In this document: positions 24,423-32,769 of the stretch, piece by piece
Numbering within the stretch: position 1 is the first letter of the stretch
How the letters are laid out: each line of letters opens with the position of its first letter
From: Thermacetogenium sp. UBA5472
Lineage (GTDB): Bacteria; Bacillota; DSM-12270; Thermacetogeniales; Thermacetogeniaceae
Direction of reading: 5' to 3'
DNA length: 61,415 nt
Assembly: GCA_002426495.1 (NCBI GenBank)
Contig: DIQC01000036.1
Coordinates: 1 to 61,415 of the forward strand
The notes under the pieces: generated by a model
What the model saw: the letters and a program-made list of their open reading frames with translations, nothing else
What the model was told of the DNA's origin: nothing
Databases searched by the model: none
Program-made: the position numbers and the translations under genes

Positions 24423-25178
24423 GTGGAAGAGGAGAAGAAACAGCCTTTTTTGCAGGTCAAGAATGTAACAAAAAGATTTGGAAGCGTTGAGGCACTGCGT
24501 GGCGTTGATTTAACGGTCTACACCGGCGAAATTTTAGCGATTGTCGGTGATAATGGCGCCGGAAAAACTACCCTGATCAAAACTCTGTCTGGGGTGCTCA
24601 GACCGGACAGCGGTGAAATCATGATCGAAGGCAAGATTTATAAGGAGTTGAATCCGAGACTGGCGCTGGATTTGGGAATCTCCACCGTTTACCAGGATCT
24701 ATCGTTAGTGAACTGCCGAGATATTGCGACAAATATATTTCTAGGCAGAGAGCCTGTACGACATAAGTTTTTTGTGGATAAGAGAAGAATGGTAGTGGAA
24801 GCCCAGGAGTTTTTACAGCAGTTGGACATGGATATCCCTGAAATCCATGCAGAGGTAGGCCAGTTATCTGGGGGACAGCGCCAAGGGGTGGCTGTTGCCC
24901 GGGCCATTAGATTTGGCGGCAAGCTGCTAATCTTTGACGAACCCACTGCCGCTATGGGGGTACAAGAGAGCGCTGCTGTGCTCAGTTTGATTCGCCAGCT
25001 GGGCCAAAAGGGTTATGCGGTGATTCTGATCAGCCACAACATGTATGAAGTCTTCGAACTGGCGCAGCACATTAGTGTCATGCGTCAGGGAAAGGTTGTG
25101 TCTACGGTTTCCACCAGTGATGTTACCCCTAGTGATGTGGTTGCCCTTATTACAGGAGCCGGCGAAATTCCTAATTGA
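24423..25178 (+). CDS. Sugar/nucleoside ABC transporter ATPase (single-domain RbsA type)
   Basis: Encodes 251 residues from GTG 24423 with AAAGGGG upstream. It carries Walker A GDNGAGKTT, Q-loop, the signature LSGGQRQGV (typical of carbohydrate-uptake-2 ATPases), Walker B LLIFDEPTAAMG and switch His in ISHN. Unlike RbsA it has one ATPase domain, as in FrcA-type importers. It drives import with the permease at 25195 and the binding protein at 28990. Confidence 0.92.
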   Translation: MEEEKKQPFLQVKNVTKRFGSVEALRGVDLTVYTGEILAIVGDNGAGKTTLIKTLSGVLRPDSGEIMIEGKIYKELNPRLALDLGISTVYQDLSLVNCRDIATNIFLGREPVRHKFFVDKRRMVVEAQEFLQQLDMDIPEIHAEVGQLSGGQRQGVAVARAIRFGGKLLIFDEPTAAMGVQESAAVLSLIRQLGQKGYAVILISHNMYEVFELAQHISVMRQGKVVSTVSTSDVTPSDVVALITGAGEIPN

Positions 25179-25194
25179 TAGAGAGGGAATCAGG

Positions 25195-26163
25195 ATGGAA
25201 AGAAAACTGTTAAAAACACTGCAGAGCAAGCACTTTTCACAAATATTGCTGCTGCTTATTCTTTTAGTTATGGGCATAGTTTTATCATTTTTATCCCCAT
25301 ATTTTCTTACTTGGAGTAATTTTTATAACATTTTAGACCAGACAAGTGTTGATATTATTCTTGCCATCGGCATGGCTTTCGTTATCTCTTCCGGTGGTAT
25401 TGATTTATCTATCGGCTCGGTTTTGGCTTACAGCGGTATTATGATGGCCTTTGCCATGAAGGCAGGGATTCCTGTACCATTGGCTGTTGCTCTGGGGATA
25501 CTTGCCGGAATGTTCATCGGTTTGTGCAACGGTCTTTTGATTTCCCGCCTGCATTTAAACCCTCTAGTCACCACACTGGGTTTTATGTCCATTGCCCGGG
25601 GTTTTGCATTGATTCTCACAAACTCATCACCGATCTTTGGTTTCCCCAATGCTTTTAAATTTATAGGCTCCGGTCGTGTGGGTCCGGTAAATGTTCCTAT
25701 TATCATTGCTCTGGTCATCGTGATCATTTCCTACATTCTACTTAATAAAACCAAATGGGGGTATTACACCCTGGCCTTAGGAGGTAACGAAGAAGCGTTG
25801 CGGCGTGCCGGGGTTGCTACTCATAAGTACAGAACTTCTATTTATATTTTTTGTGCTATGATGGCAGCCATTGCTGGAATGATTACGGTAGCGCGGTTAA
25901 ATTCAGCTGACCCCTTGGCTGGCTGGATGGTGGAAACAGATGCCATCGCTGCAGTGGTTTTAGGGGGAACCAGCCTGAGCGGAGGCAGAGGGAGCATCGT
26001 GGGAGCGGTTTTGGCGTGTTTTGTGTTGGGCATGTTGGATAATGGTTTAATTTTGATGGCGATCCCTGCTTACTATCAAAAGCTGTTTTGCGGCCTTATT
26101 ATTATCATTGCGCTGGTGGCAACAGAATTGCGTAATCGAAAAGAGCATAGAAACTTCGGCTAA
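25195..26163 (+). CDS. Sugar/nucleoside ABC transporter permease (RbsC type)
   Basis: Encodes 322 residues from ATG 25195 (AGAGAGGGA upstream). It has eight to ten hydrophobic helices with family segments FVISSGGIDLSIGSVLAYSG, GFMSIARGFALILT, ALGGNEEALRRAGV and VLGGTSLSGGRGSIVGAV, all typical of the ribose-type permeases. It forms a homodimeric channel. It lies 16 nt after the ATPase gene. Confidence 0.93.
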   Translation: MERKLLKTLQSKHFSQILLLLILLVMGIVLSFLSPYFLTWSNFYNILDQTSVDIILAIGMAFVISSGGIDLSIGSVLAYSGIMMAFAMKAGIPVPLAVALGILAGMFIGLCNGLLISRLHLNPLVTTLGFMSIARGFALILTNSSPIFGFPNAFKFIGSGRVGPVNVPIIIALVIVIISYILLNKTKWGYYTLALGGNEEALRRAGVATHKYRTSIYIFCAMMAAIAGMITVARLNSADPLAGWMVETDAIAAVVLGGTSLSGGRGSIVGAVLACFVLGMLDNGLILMAIPAYYQKLFCGLIIIIALVATELRNRKEHRNFG

Positions 26164-26172
26164 GGGGGACTA

Positions 26173-26979
26173 ATGATGAAAGTTAATGTAAGGCAAAAGT
26201 TAAAGCCTAAAGTTCTTTTAGACTCTGCCTTTCTAGGGCAGGGCTTGCCTATGATCAGCCAGGATGAACTGATCGACAGAATTGGTTCTATTCCCCAAGT
26301 GGGTGTTGTTTGGCTTGCTGTCGGGAAAATTCAGGTAGGCGCTATTGCCGACTTCCTTGCTTGTCCCAAGGATGAGAGTTGGCGTCGTTTAGACAGCGCT
26401 AAGGTGAGCAGTGGCTATAACGGCTACTGTACCGGCTCTGTAACCATGGATGTTGCCAGGGAACTCGGTGTAGGCTTTGTAGCTACTGCAGGCATAGGCG
26501 GTGTGGATAGTAAGGGAAAGGTTTGTTCAGATATTCCGGCCTTAGCAGATTACCCCGGTTTACTAGTAGCAACTGCTCCAAAAGATATTTTGGATCTAAG
26601 GGAAACCGTTGCTACCTGGCGAGAGTATAAGGTGCCGGTTCACGGCTGGAGGACCGACAGAGCCGATGGTTTTCTTTTTTCCTTAGGACAGGAAATCTTG
26701 GATGGTGTTTATAAAAACGAAGCACGGGGGCTTTTGCTATGCCCTATTAGACATGAACTACGCCTAAGGGATCAAAATATTTTGGAAGCCTGTCGAAAAA
26801 TAGGGCTTGAGACACCTGCTGAACAAAGTCCCCATCCCTTGGTAAACGCTTATTTGGCTGAGGTTACCGATGGCCTGGCCTCCAGGTTGCAGTTAGATGC
26901 CCTGCTGAATAATATCACTATTGCATTGCAATTAGAGAGGAGATGCAACCATGGCAATGACGCCTATTCAACGTGCTGA
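26173..26979 (+). CDS. Divergent pseudouridine-5'-phosphate glycosidase (PsuG-like)
   Basis: Encodes 268 residues, shorter than PsuG (about 310). PsuG reversibly splits the C-C glycosidic bond of pseudouridine 5'-phosphate into uracil and ribose 5-phosphate. Matching blocks are AFLGQGLP, AKVSSGY (catalytic-region Lys), TAGIGGVDSKGKVCSDIPAL, APKDILDLRETVATWREYKVPVHGW (the Schiff-base Lys, K166 in E. coli numbering) and a C-terminal NNITIAL holding the conserved Asn. Differences are Asp for the usual catalytic Glu in the first block (LDSA in place of LEST) and loss of the TTVA motif. A related C- or N-riboside phosphate is the likely substrate. The 3' end overlaps the next gene by 29 nt. Confidence 0.75.
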   Translation: MMKVNVRQKLKPKVLLDSAFLGQGLPMISQDELIDRIGSIPQVGVVWLAVGKIQVGAIADFLACPKDESWRRLDSAKVSSGYNGYCTGSVTMDVARELGVGFVATAGIGGVDSKGKVCSDIPALADYPGLLVATAPKDILDLRETVATWREYKVPVHGWRTDRADGFLFSLGQEILDGVYKNEARGLLLCPIRHELRLRDQNILEACRKIGLETPAEQSPHPLVNAYLAEVTDGLASRLQLDALLNNITIALQLERRCNHGNDAYSTC

Positions 26980-27994
26980 AGCATTGAAAAAAGGGAGCCG
27001 GGTTGATCGTATGCCTTGTGCTCCGATGATTGCGGAATATGCTGCTTGTTATGCTGGGATAGATTTACGGGATTATCTGCACTCTGCCAAATTGATGGCA
27101 GACTGCCATATTAAATGCTACCGTCAGTTTGGTTATGACTCTGTAGGGATCAGCCCCATGGCAGGATTGGCAGAGGCTATGGGAGGAACCCTTGCCTATG
27201 CCCCCGATACCCCACCCTCAGTTTTAAAGCATCCTTTGTCCAATTGGGATGAGCTGGATAAATTGATACCGCCGGATCCTTTGAAAGATGGGCGTCTGCC
27301 CCTTTATTTTGAAGCAATGGAGCGTATTCGCGATGCGGTAGGCCATGAGGTGAAGGTAGGCAGCGGCATGGGCGGCCCTATGTCGGTAGCATCTCTCGTC
27401 ATCGGTACGGAGAACCTGCTGATGGGAATGATTAAAAAACCTGACCAGGTACATCAATTATTGCAGTTTTCTACAGATATTATTATTTCTTATATGGAGT
27501 TTTGTGCACAGCGTGGTTTCGGCTGCAGCATGGGAGACGGGCTCCTTTCCAATTCCCTGATCAGCACCCGGCTTTTTCGACAGTTTGTGCGTCCCTATTT
27601 ACAGCAGATTGCCGACTGGTACCGGGATAGGTGGGGGAGATCTCCCTCTATGCATATTTGCGGTGATACCAAGAACATATGGGCAGATATGGCGGAAATC
27701 GGCTTTGGGCGGCTCAGTATTGACGACATGATGAGCTTGGCTGAGGCGAAAAAAGTGGTAGGGCACGTCAGTTCTTTAAAGGGCAATGTTTCCCCGACTA
27801 GGGTGCTCCTTTTCGGTACACCGGAAGAGGTACATAAGGCTTCCTTCCGTTGTCTGAATGAGGCTGCAGATAATCCCAAGGGATTTACGCTTTCCACCGG
27901 CTGTAACCTTGCCTGGGACACACCCCCGGAAAATATTCAAGCTATGCTGGATGCCGCAAGGATTTGGTATGAAAACAGGAACAGGGAGGTTTAA
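26951..27994 (+). CDS. UroD-family corrinoid methyltransferase (MtaA/CmuA-like)
   Basis: Encodes 347 residues, starting at ATG 26951 with GAGAGGAG upstream. It belongs to the uroporphyrinogen decarboxylase superfamily. The zinc-type motif HICGD near residue 236 and a late Cys in LSTGCNL fit the H-x-C…C metal site of the methylcobamide-dependent methyltransferases; true HemE lacks these. No other haem genes are near and a corrinoid protein is encoded at 30254. It probably moves a methyl group from the imported substrate to the corrinoid, or from corrinoid to an acceptor. The direction is not decidable from sequence. Confidence 0.82.
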   Translation: MAMTPIQRAEALKKGSRVDRMPCAPMIAEYAACYAGIDLRDYLHSAKLMADCHIKCYRQFGYDSVGISPMAGLAEAMGGTLAYAPDTPPSVLKHPLSNWDELDKLIPPDPLKDGRLPLYFEAMERIRDAVGHEVKVGSGMGGPMSVASLVIGTENLLMGMIKKPDQVHQLLQFSTDIIISYMEFCAQRGFGCSMGDGLLSNSLISTRLFRQFVRPYLQQIADWYRDRWGRSPSMHICGDTKNIWADMAEIGFGRLSIDDMMSLAEAKKVVGHVSSLKGNVSPTRVLLFGTPEEVHKASFRCLNEAADNPKGFTLSTGCNLAWDTPPENIQAMLDAARIWYENRNREV

Positions 27995-27998
27995 TTCA

Positions 27999-28949
27999 AT
28001 GAATAAAAAAGGAGTGGTATTAGGGCTGGGTGCCACAGCTATGGATATAGTAATTCGCTGTAGCGATCTGCCCAAAGATGATGGTTTTGCTCAGATTTTT
28101 GATGAACGCTGCACCTCTGGTGGAAGTGGTGCCAATGTTTTAGTAACCCTTGCTCAGCTAGGTATTGAGACATCTTTGGTGGCAAGGATTGGTGATGATA
28201 GCCTAGGAGAGCAGTTTCGCCGAGAGCTTCTACAAGATGGCGTATCTAACCGCTACTTGCAGGTCAAGCCTGGCGGCGTGACCATGTATACCTATGTTTT
28301 TGTAGCGGATAGAGGTAAGCGTTCTATTTTTGTCAATAGCGGTGACAGCTTTCTCAGTTTACAAGAGGAAAATGTAGAAGAAAGCATGTTAGACGGAGTT
28401 GATGTCTTTTTCACTGATGGTTATCCCAGCGGTGCTTCTCTGAAACTGGCAAGGGCAGCTAAAAGCCGCAAGATCCCTGTATTTTTGCAGCTGGAATGTA
28501 TGCCTTCTTTTATGGAGGGTCAACTTACCAATCCCCAGGATCTGCAGGAGCTATTAGGTTTAGTAGACCTGATTTGTGCTGGAGATGATATCTATTATGA
28601 GCTGTCTGAAGAACAGAATGAAGCCTCTGCCGTGAAAAGTATTTATCGGCGTTATCATCCTTATCATGGAATTATTTGTACCATGGGGCAAAAAGATCCT
28701 ATCTGGTTTGATGGCGAGGAAATGATCTCTTGCCCGGTGTATTCCGTAGATGCAGTGGATACCACTGGAGCAGGGGACAGCTTTGTCGGAGCTATGATTT
28801 ACAGCTATTTGCTGAAGGGCTTGGACAAGCGGGAGGCTCTGCGTTTTGCAAACGCTTGTGCCGCTATGAAATGCCTACAGCCGGGGCCTCGCTTCCATGG
28901 TAATGCTGAGGATGTGTTGCATTTTATCAAGGGCTACCATAGCAAGTAG
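27999..28949 (+). CDS. PfkB-family sugar/nucleoside kinase
   Basis: Encodes 316 residues starting at ATG 27999 (CAGGGAGG upstream, 4 nt after the previous stop). It has the substrate-binding N-terminal GGSGANV motif and the C-terminal PfkB signature DTTGAGDSFVGAMI with catalytic Asp. Ribokinase, adenosine kinase and pseudouridine kinase (PsuK) all belong here. Next to a PsuG-like gene it most likely phosphorylates the imported riboside at the 5' position to supply that glycosidase. Confidence 0.9.
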   Translation: MNKKGVVLGLGATAMDIVIRCSDLPKDDGFAQIFDERCTSGGSGANVLVTLAQLGIETSLVARIGDDSLGEQFRRELLQDGVSNRYLQVKPGGVTMYTYVFVADRGKRSIFVNSGDSFLSLQEENVEESMLDGVDVFFTDGYPSGASLKLARAAKSRKIPVFLQLECMPSFMEGQLTNPQDLQELLGLVDLICAGDDIYYELSEEQNEASAVKSIYRRYHPYHGIICTMGQKDPIWFDGEEMISCPVYSVDAVDTTGAGDSFVGAMIYSYLLKGLDKREALRFANACAAMKCLQPGPRFHGNAEDVLHFIKGYHSK

Positions 28950-28989
28950 TTTATATAAAAATCATTTTTAAGGAAGGAGTAAAGTAGTA

Positions 28990-30081
28990 ATGAAGAAAAA
29001 AGGCTTACTGCTGGTCGGTTTATTGTTAGTTTTATGCCTGTTTACGCTGATGGGATGCGGAGGTGAAGAAGAACCCGCAGCTGACAACAGTGACAGTGAT
29101 GTAAAGGCTGAAGATGTGGTTGAAAACGATGCTTATACTGATCTGGAGCGAAAAGTCCTCTCAGCATTGGAACCGCTGCCAGATAAAATGGAGGGTGCTA
29201 AAATTGGCGTTGTTTTTCCGACATTCTCCAACCCGTTTTATGTATCCGGTGAGGAGGGCTATAAAGATGCCGCTGCTAGCATGGGCATTGAAGTTGAGGT
29301 CGTTGCCGGAGCCACAGAAGATGATGTTGAAGGGCAATTAAATGTGTTCAAGACCATGATAGGCAAAGATTATGATGCTATCATCATTGTTCCCATCACC
29401 GGCATGAACCTAATTAGTGGTGTTGTGGAGGCTAATGAAAAAGGGATTCCAATCATTTGCAGCGGCACGACACTAGATGAGGATGCTGCCGCTGAAGCCG
29501 GTGCAGAAATTGCTGCCCATATGACCTACAACTTCGAAGAACAGGGGTATGTAGGAGCAAAATACATTTCTGAAAAAATTAAAGCCGAGGGTGGAGAAAA
29601 TGCCAAGGTAGCAGTAATTGAGGGTTTAGCGGGAGCTTTCCAAGGGGAAGCCCGTCGGGATGGTGCTGTTAAAGCTTTCAAAGAGGCCGGCATGAACATT
29701 GTTGCTGTACAAGCCGGGGATTGGGACCGTCAAAAAGCCTTTGATATTGCTACCAATCTGATTCAAAGCAATCCTGATTTGAAAGGGATTTGCTGTGCTA
29801 ACGATACTATGGCTTTAGGTGTTGTAGAGGCATTGAAAGTAGCGGGCAAAAAGGATCAAGTATATGTCACCGGCATTGACTTCCTGGATGAAGCCCGTCA
29901 ATCCTTAAAAGCCGGAGAGCTAGATGGTTCTGTTGCCATGGCTCCATATATATCTGGAAAGGGGAACCTCACTCTGGCCTTAAAAGTTCTTCAAAATCAT
30001 GATATTTCCGAGCAAAGCTATTACAGCCCCATCGCTTTGGTTACCAAGGAAAATGTCAACGATTTTGACGACTGGAAGTAG
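28990..30081 (+). CDS. Sugar/nucleoside-binding lipoprotein of the ABC importer (RbsB type)
   Basis: Encodes 363 residues with GGAAGGAG upstream. The lipoprotein signal ends LMGC (Cys23), followed by an acidic Ser/Asp-rich linker and a type-I periplasmic-binding fold: IGVVFPTFSNPFYVSGEEGYKDAA, the DAIIIVPITGMNLISGVVEANEKGIPIIC strand-helix, and AVIEGLAGAFQGEARRDGAVKAF. This is the family for ribose, galactose, autoinducer-2 and some nucleosides. It is unusually late in the operon, after the enzymes. A terminator follows. Confidence 0.93.
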   Translation: MKKKGLLLVGLLLVLCLFTLMGCGGEEEPAADNSDSDVKAEDVVENDAYTDLERKVLSALEPLPDKMEGAKIGVVFPTFSNPFYVSGEEGYKDAAASMGIEVEVVAGATEDDVEGQLNVFKTMIGKDYDAIIIVPITGMNLISGVVEANEKGIPIICSGTTLDEDAAAEAGAEIAAHMTYNFEEQGYVGAKYISEKIKAEGGENAKVAVIEGLAGAFQGEARRDGAVKAFKEAGMNIVAVQAGDWDRQKAFDIATNLIQSNPDLKGICCANDTMALGVVEALKVAGKKDQVYVTGIDFLDEARQSLKAGELDGSVAMAPYISGKGNLTLALKVLQNHDISEQSYYSPIALVTKENVNDFDDWK

Positions 30082-30140
30082 CCCCACATTGTTGTGGTAA
30101 CGATGAACGTTTCTGGAAATTATGTAATGATGTATGACAT

Positions 30141-30175
30141 GGGCACAATGGTTTATGCACATTGTGCCCTTCTTT
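30141..30175 (+). terminator. Terminator after the binding-protein gene
   Basis: GGGCACAATG (30141-30150) and CATTGTGCCC (30160-30169) form a perfect 10-bp stem with a 9-nt loop, followed by TTCTTT. It separates the corrinoid gene from the preceding eight genes, or partly attenuates it. Confidence 0.75.
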
Positions 30176-30253
30176 CACAGCTATGGGTATATAATTTTCC
30201 CTGATGTCTTTGGTTTATACACAAGGAGTTTGATTAATTGATAGGAGGTCACC

Positions 30254-30919
30254 ATGATTAAAACACAGCAAGAGATGCTGCAGATGCTATTTAATGCAGT
30301 AGTAAATATGGAAGATGAAACCATCGGTCAATTGGCAGAAAACTATATCAAAATGGGCTACCCTGCCATGGAAGGGATTAACCAGGGTTTGATTCCAGGT
30401 ATGAAAAAGGCAGGGGAGTTGATGGAACACGGAGTATACTCGATCCCGGAAATTCTGATCTGTTCCATGGCTCTGGACAAGGGACTAAGTGTTTTGCGCC
30501 CGCATTTAGCAAAAGAAAAGTGGGAGAAAACGTCTAGAATTGTCATCGGCGTTGTGCAGGGGGATATTCATGATATTGGTAAAGACCTGATACGAGTTAT
30601 GATGGAGCTTGAAGGGTATCGGGTTTATGATTTGGGTAGTGATGTTCCTCTTGAACAATTTATAAATAAAGCTAAAGAAGTGCAGGCAAACGTAATCGCA
30701 ATGTCGTCATTGATGTCTACCCCTATGCTAGGGATGGAAAAGGTTATTAATATGCTGAAAGAGGAAGGCCTACGGGAAAAAATCAGCGTAATTGTCGGCG
30801 GTGCCCCGGTTTCTCCAGAATTTGCCCAAAGAATTAAAGCGGATGGTTATGCAAAAGATATAGCGGAAGCACTAGTGTTGATGGATCGACTGGAGAAAAA
30901 CAGCTCCCCCAAACACTGA
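30254..30919 (+). CDS. Corrinoid (methylcobamide-carrier) protein, MtaC/MttC type
   Basis: Encodes 221 residues with ATAGGAGG upstream. The N-terminal helical B12-binding-2 cap (residues 1-90) is followed by the Rossmann B12 domain with D104-x-H106-x-x-G109 (GDIHDIGKDL), whose His is the lower cobalt ligand, then SSLMSTPM and VGGAPVSPEFA near the nucleotide tail. It carries the methyl group between two methyltransferases. Its likely partner is the UroD-type protein at 26951. No reductive-activation (RACo-like) gene and no second methyltransferase is in the window. Confidence 0.92.
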   Translation: MIKTQQEMLQMLFNAVVNMEDETIGQLAENYIKMGYPAMEGINQGLIPGMKKAGELMEHGVYSIPEILICSMALDKGLSVLRPHLAKEKWEKTSRIVIGVVQGDIHDIGKDLIRVMMELEGYRVYDLGSDVPLEQFINKAKEVQANVIAMSSLMSTPMLGMEKVINMLKEEGLREKISVIVGGAPVSPEFAQRIKADGYAKDIAEALVLMDRLEKNSSPKH

Positions 30920-31020
30920 GCAGAGAGGTGATCAATTGATGCTATTTCAGAGAGCGCCCTTCCCCTGCAGTTTAGCAGTTGTTTATACTGGCACACCTTG
31001 GAGCAGCACCGGGGACTATT

Positions 31021-32019
31021 TCAAAAGATGCAACAGGAACCGTCCCCACCGCACCCAGTGCTTAGCAGGGCTTGCACTTCCTCTGCTGTTTGGCAGCTAT
31101 TTATTCTGGTTCGCCATGTGGCGGCACCGGGAAGGCCTTTCAAATAACGGGCTAGTTGTTTCCTCATCTGGGGTACAGCTACCTGCTCTCCCTTAAGGCT
31201 CACTGCCAGCTGAAAGTGTCTCAAGGCTGTTTTGATGCACTCCTCTGCATCTGGCTCAGAGAGCAGTTCTCCTGTTTGTAAATAGCGTACTGTTCTTTGG
31301 AAGATCCAGGGGTTTCCCAAAGCGGCTCTACCGATCAGCACAGCATCACACCCTGTTTCCTCAAACATCCTTTTAGCGTCTTCGGGTGTGGCAATATCTC
31401 CATTGCCGATCACCGGAATTTTAACAGCCTTTTTTACCAGGCGGATGATCCCCCAGTCAGCCTCCCCGGAGTAAAACTGGTCACGGGAACGGCCGTGTAC
31501 AGCCACCGCAGCAGCACCGCAATCTTCAGCCAGCATACTCAACTCCAGGGCTGTTGACTCACTAGCTGCCCAACCCTTGCGCATTTTCACAGTTACCGGA
31601 ACATCCACAGCCCTGACAACAGCACTGATAATCTCCGCGGCTCTGGGAAGATCACGCATCAAAGCGCTCCCTTCCCCGTTTTTGACGATCTTTGGTGTAG
31701 GGCAGCCCATATTGATATCTACCAGAGCAGCGCCATGCCCCACCACAACCTGAGCAGCCTGAGCCATTTTATCCGGATCAGATCCGAAGATCTGCACCCC
31801 TACTGAATAAACTTCTCCTCTCAGATCAAAGATTTCTTCAGTTTTGCAGCTGTTATAATGAATAGCTTCACTGCTGACCATCTCTGTATAGACAAAGCCA
31901 CAGCTATGTTCATGGGATAGCATCCGAAAGGGTTTGTCGGTAAAACCGGCCATCGGGGATAAAAATACCGGATTAGATAGTGCCAGAGGGCCGATGTGAA
32001 CACTATTTGTTTTTTTCAT
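31021..32019 (-). CDS. dusB: tRNA-dihydrouridine synthase (Dus family)
   Basis: Encodes 332 residues. This FMN enzyme reduces uridine in tRNA using NADPH. It shows the barrel start LSPMAGFTDKPFR, GCPTPKIVKNGEGSALM with the catalytic Cys, TVKMRKGW, VHGRSRDQFYSG, IPVIGNGDI and GRAALGNPWIF. It starts inside coaX (17-nt overlap) and ends the nad-bir-coaX unit. The last 11 residues (TGCGGDGSCCIF region) are not family sequence: they are read from stem-loop element E9, which has replaced or extended the natural C-terminus. Whether this affects activity is unknown. Confidence 0.93.
   Translation of the reverse strand: MKKTNSVHIGPLALSNPVFLSPMAGFTDKPFRMLSHEHSCGFVYTEMVSSEAIHYNSCKTEEIFDLRGEVYSVGVQIFGSDPDKMAQAAQVVVGHGAALVDINMGCPTPKIVKNGEGSALMRDLPRAAEIISAVVRAVDVPVTVKMRKGWAASESTALELSMLAEDCGAAAVAVHGRSRDQFYSGEADWGIIRLVKKAVKIPVIGNGDIATPEDAKRMFEETGCDAVLIGRAALGNPWIFQRTVRYLQTGELLSEPDAEECIKTALRHFQLAVSLKGEQVAVPQMRKQLARYLKGLPGAATWRTRINSCQTAEEVQALLSTGCGGDGSCCIF
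31028..31054 (-). repeat. 27-nt stem-loop element E9 inside the dus 3' end
   Basis: On the minus (coding) strand GTGCGGT and GTTGCAT pair over seven positions only if G-U pairs are allowed, with loop GGGGACGGTTCCT. It codes for the last residues of the Dus protein. Confidence 0.8.
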
Positions 32020-32767
32020 ATATGATCTTCAGTCCCCAGAGGGTGATATCCGGATCGATATAGTCGACACAATCGGTTCCTGAGCAAATTAATTCGGCCA
32101 GGCCACCGGTGGCCACAACTACAGCATCATTACCGATCTCCTCTTTCATCTTTTTAACAATCCCCTCCAGCTGTCCAGCAAATCCATAATAAATCCCTGA
32201 CTGCATACTGGCTACTGTATTCTTCCCGATCACCTGCTGCGGCCTCGTCAGCTCAATACGGGGAAGTTGAGCTGCCTCTTTAAAAAGTGCTTCAGTGGAT
32301 ATCCCAATACCCGGAGCAATGGCTCCACCCAAATATTCTCCAGACCGAGAAATAGCACAAAAGGTTGTAGCAGTACCGAAGTCAATGATCACTGCAGGCA
32401 CACCATAACGGTCAATCACTGAAACCGCATTGACGATGCGGTCAGCCCCTACCTCCCTCGGGTTCTCATAGCGAATCGGCATTCCGGTTTTCACCCCTGG
32501 ACCCACAACAAGCGGTTTCTTCCCGAAATAGTCTCGGCACATCTGGCTAAAGGTATGAATGAGTGGAGGCACAACTGAGGACATGGCTATGGCCTCTATA
32601 TCTCGGCTCTCCAAACTGCGAAAGGAAAAAAGGTTTTTCACCAGCATCCCCAAATCATCTGAGGTACGGCGGCGGTCAGTGCCGATCCGCCAGCTGGTAA
32701 CCAGTTCATCTCCGGCAAATACTCCCAAAACTATATGTGTATTTCCTACATCGATCACCATTATCAT
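32003..32767 (-). CDS. coaX: Type III pantothenate kinase
   Basis: Encodes 254 residues. It phosphorylates pantothenate, the first step of coenzyme A synthesis. ASKHA-fold motifs are clear: DVGNTHIVLGVF (phosphate loop), GADRIVNAV, IDFGTATTFCAIS and GGAIAPGI, with the catalytic Asp in GADR. GGGAGG precedes ATG 32767, which lies 2 nt after the birA stop. The pairing with birA and dus is common in Clostridia. Confidence 0.95.
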   Translation of the reverse strand: MIMVIDVGNTHIVLGVFAGDELVTSWRIGTDRRRTSDDLGMLVKNLFSFRSLESRDIEAIAMSSVVPPLIHTFSQMCRDYFGKKPLVVGPGVKTGMPIRYENPREVGADRIVNAVSVIDRYGVPAVIIDFGTATTFCAISRSGEYLGGAIAPGIGISTEALFKEAAQLPRIELTRPQQVIGKNTVASMQSGIYYGFAGQLEGIVKKMKEEIGNDAVVVATGGLAELICSGTDCVDYIDPDITLWGLKIIYEKNK

Positions 32768-32769
32768 AT

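Noticed and set aside
26951..27994. HemE (haem synthesis) for the UroD-family gene
   Set aside because: It has the H-x-C…C metal-site motif of corrinoid methyltransferases, lies with a corrinoid protein and an importer, and no other haem genes are near.
30936..31196. Plus-strand frame after the corrinoid gene
   Set aside because: Runs antisense through element E9 and the end of dus; no recognisable protein.
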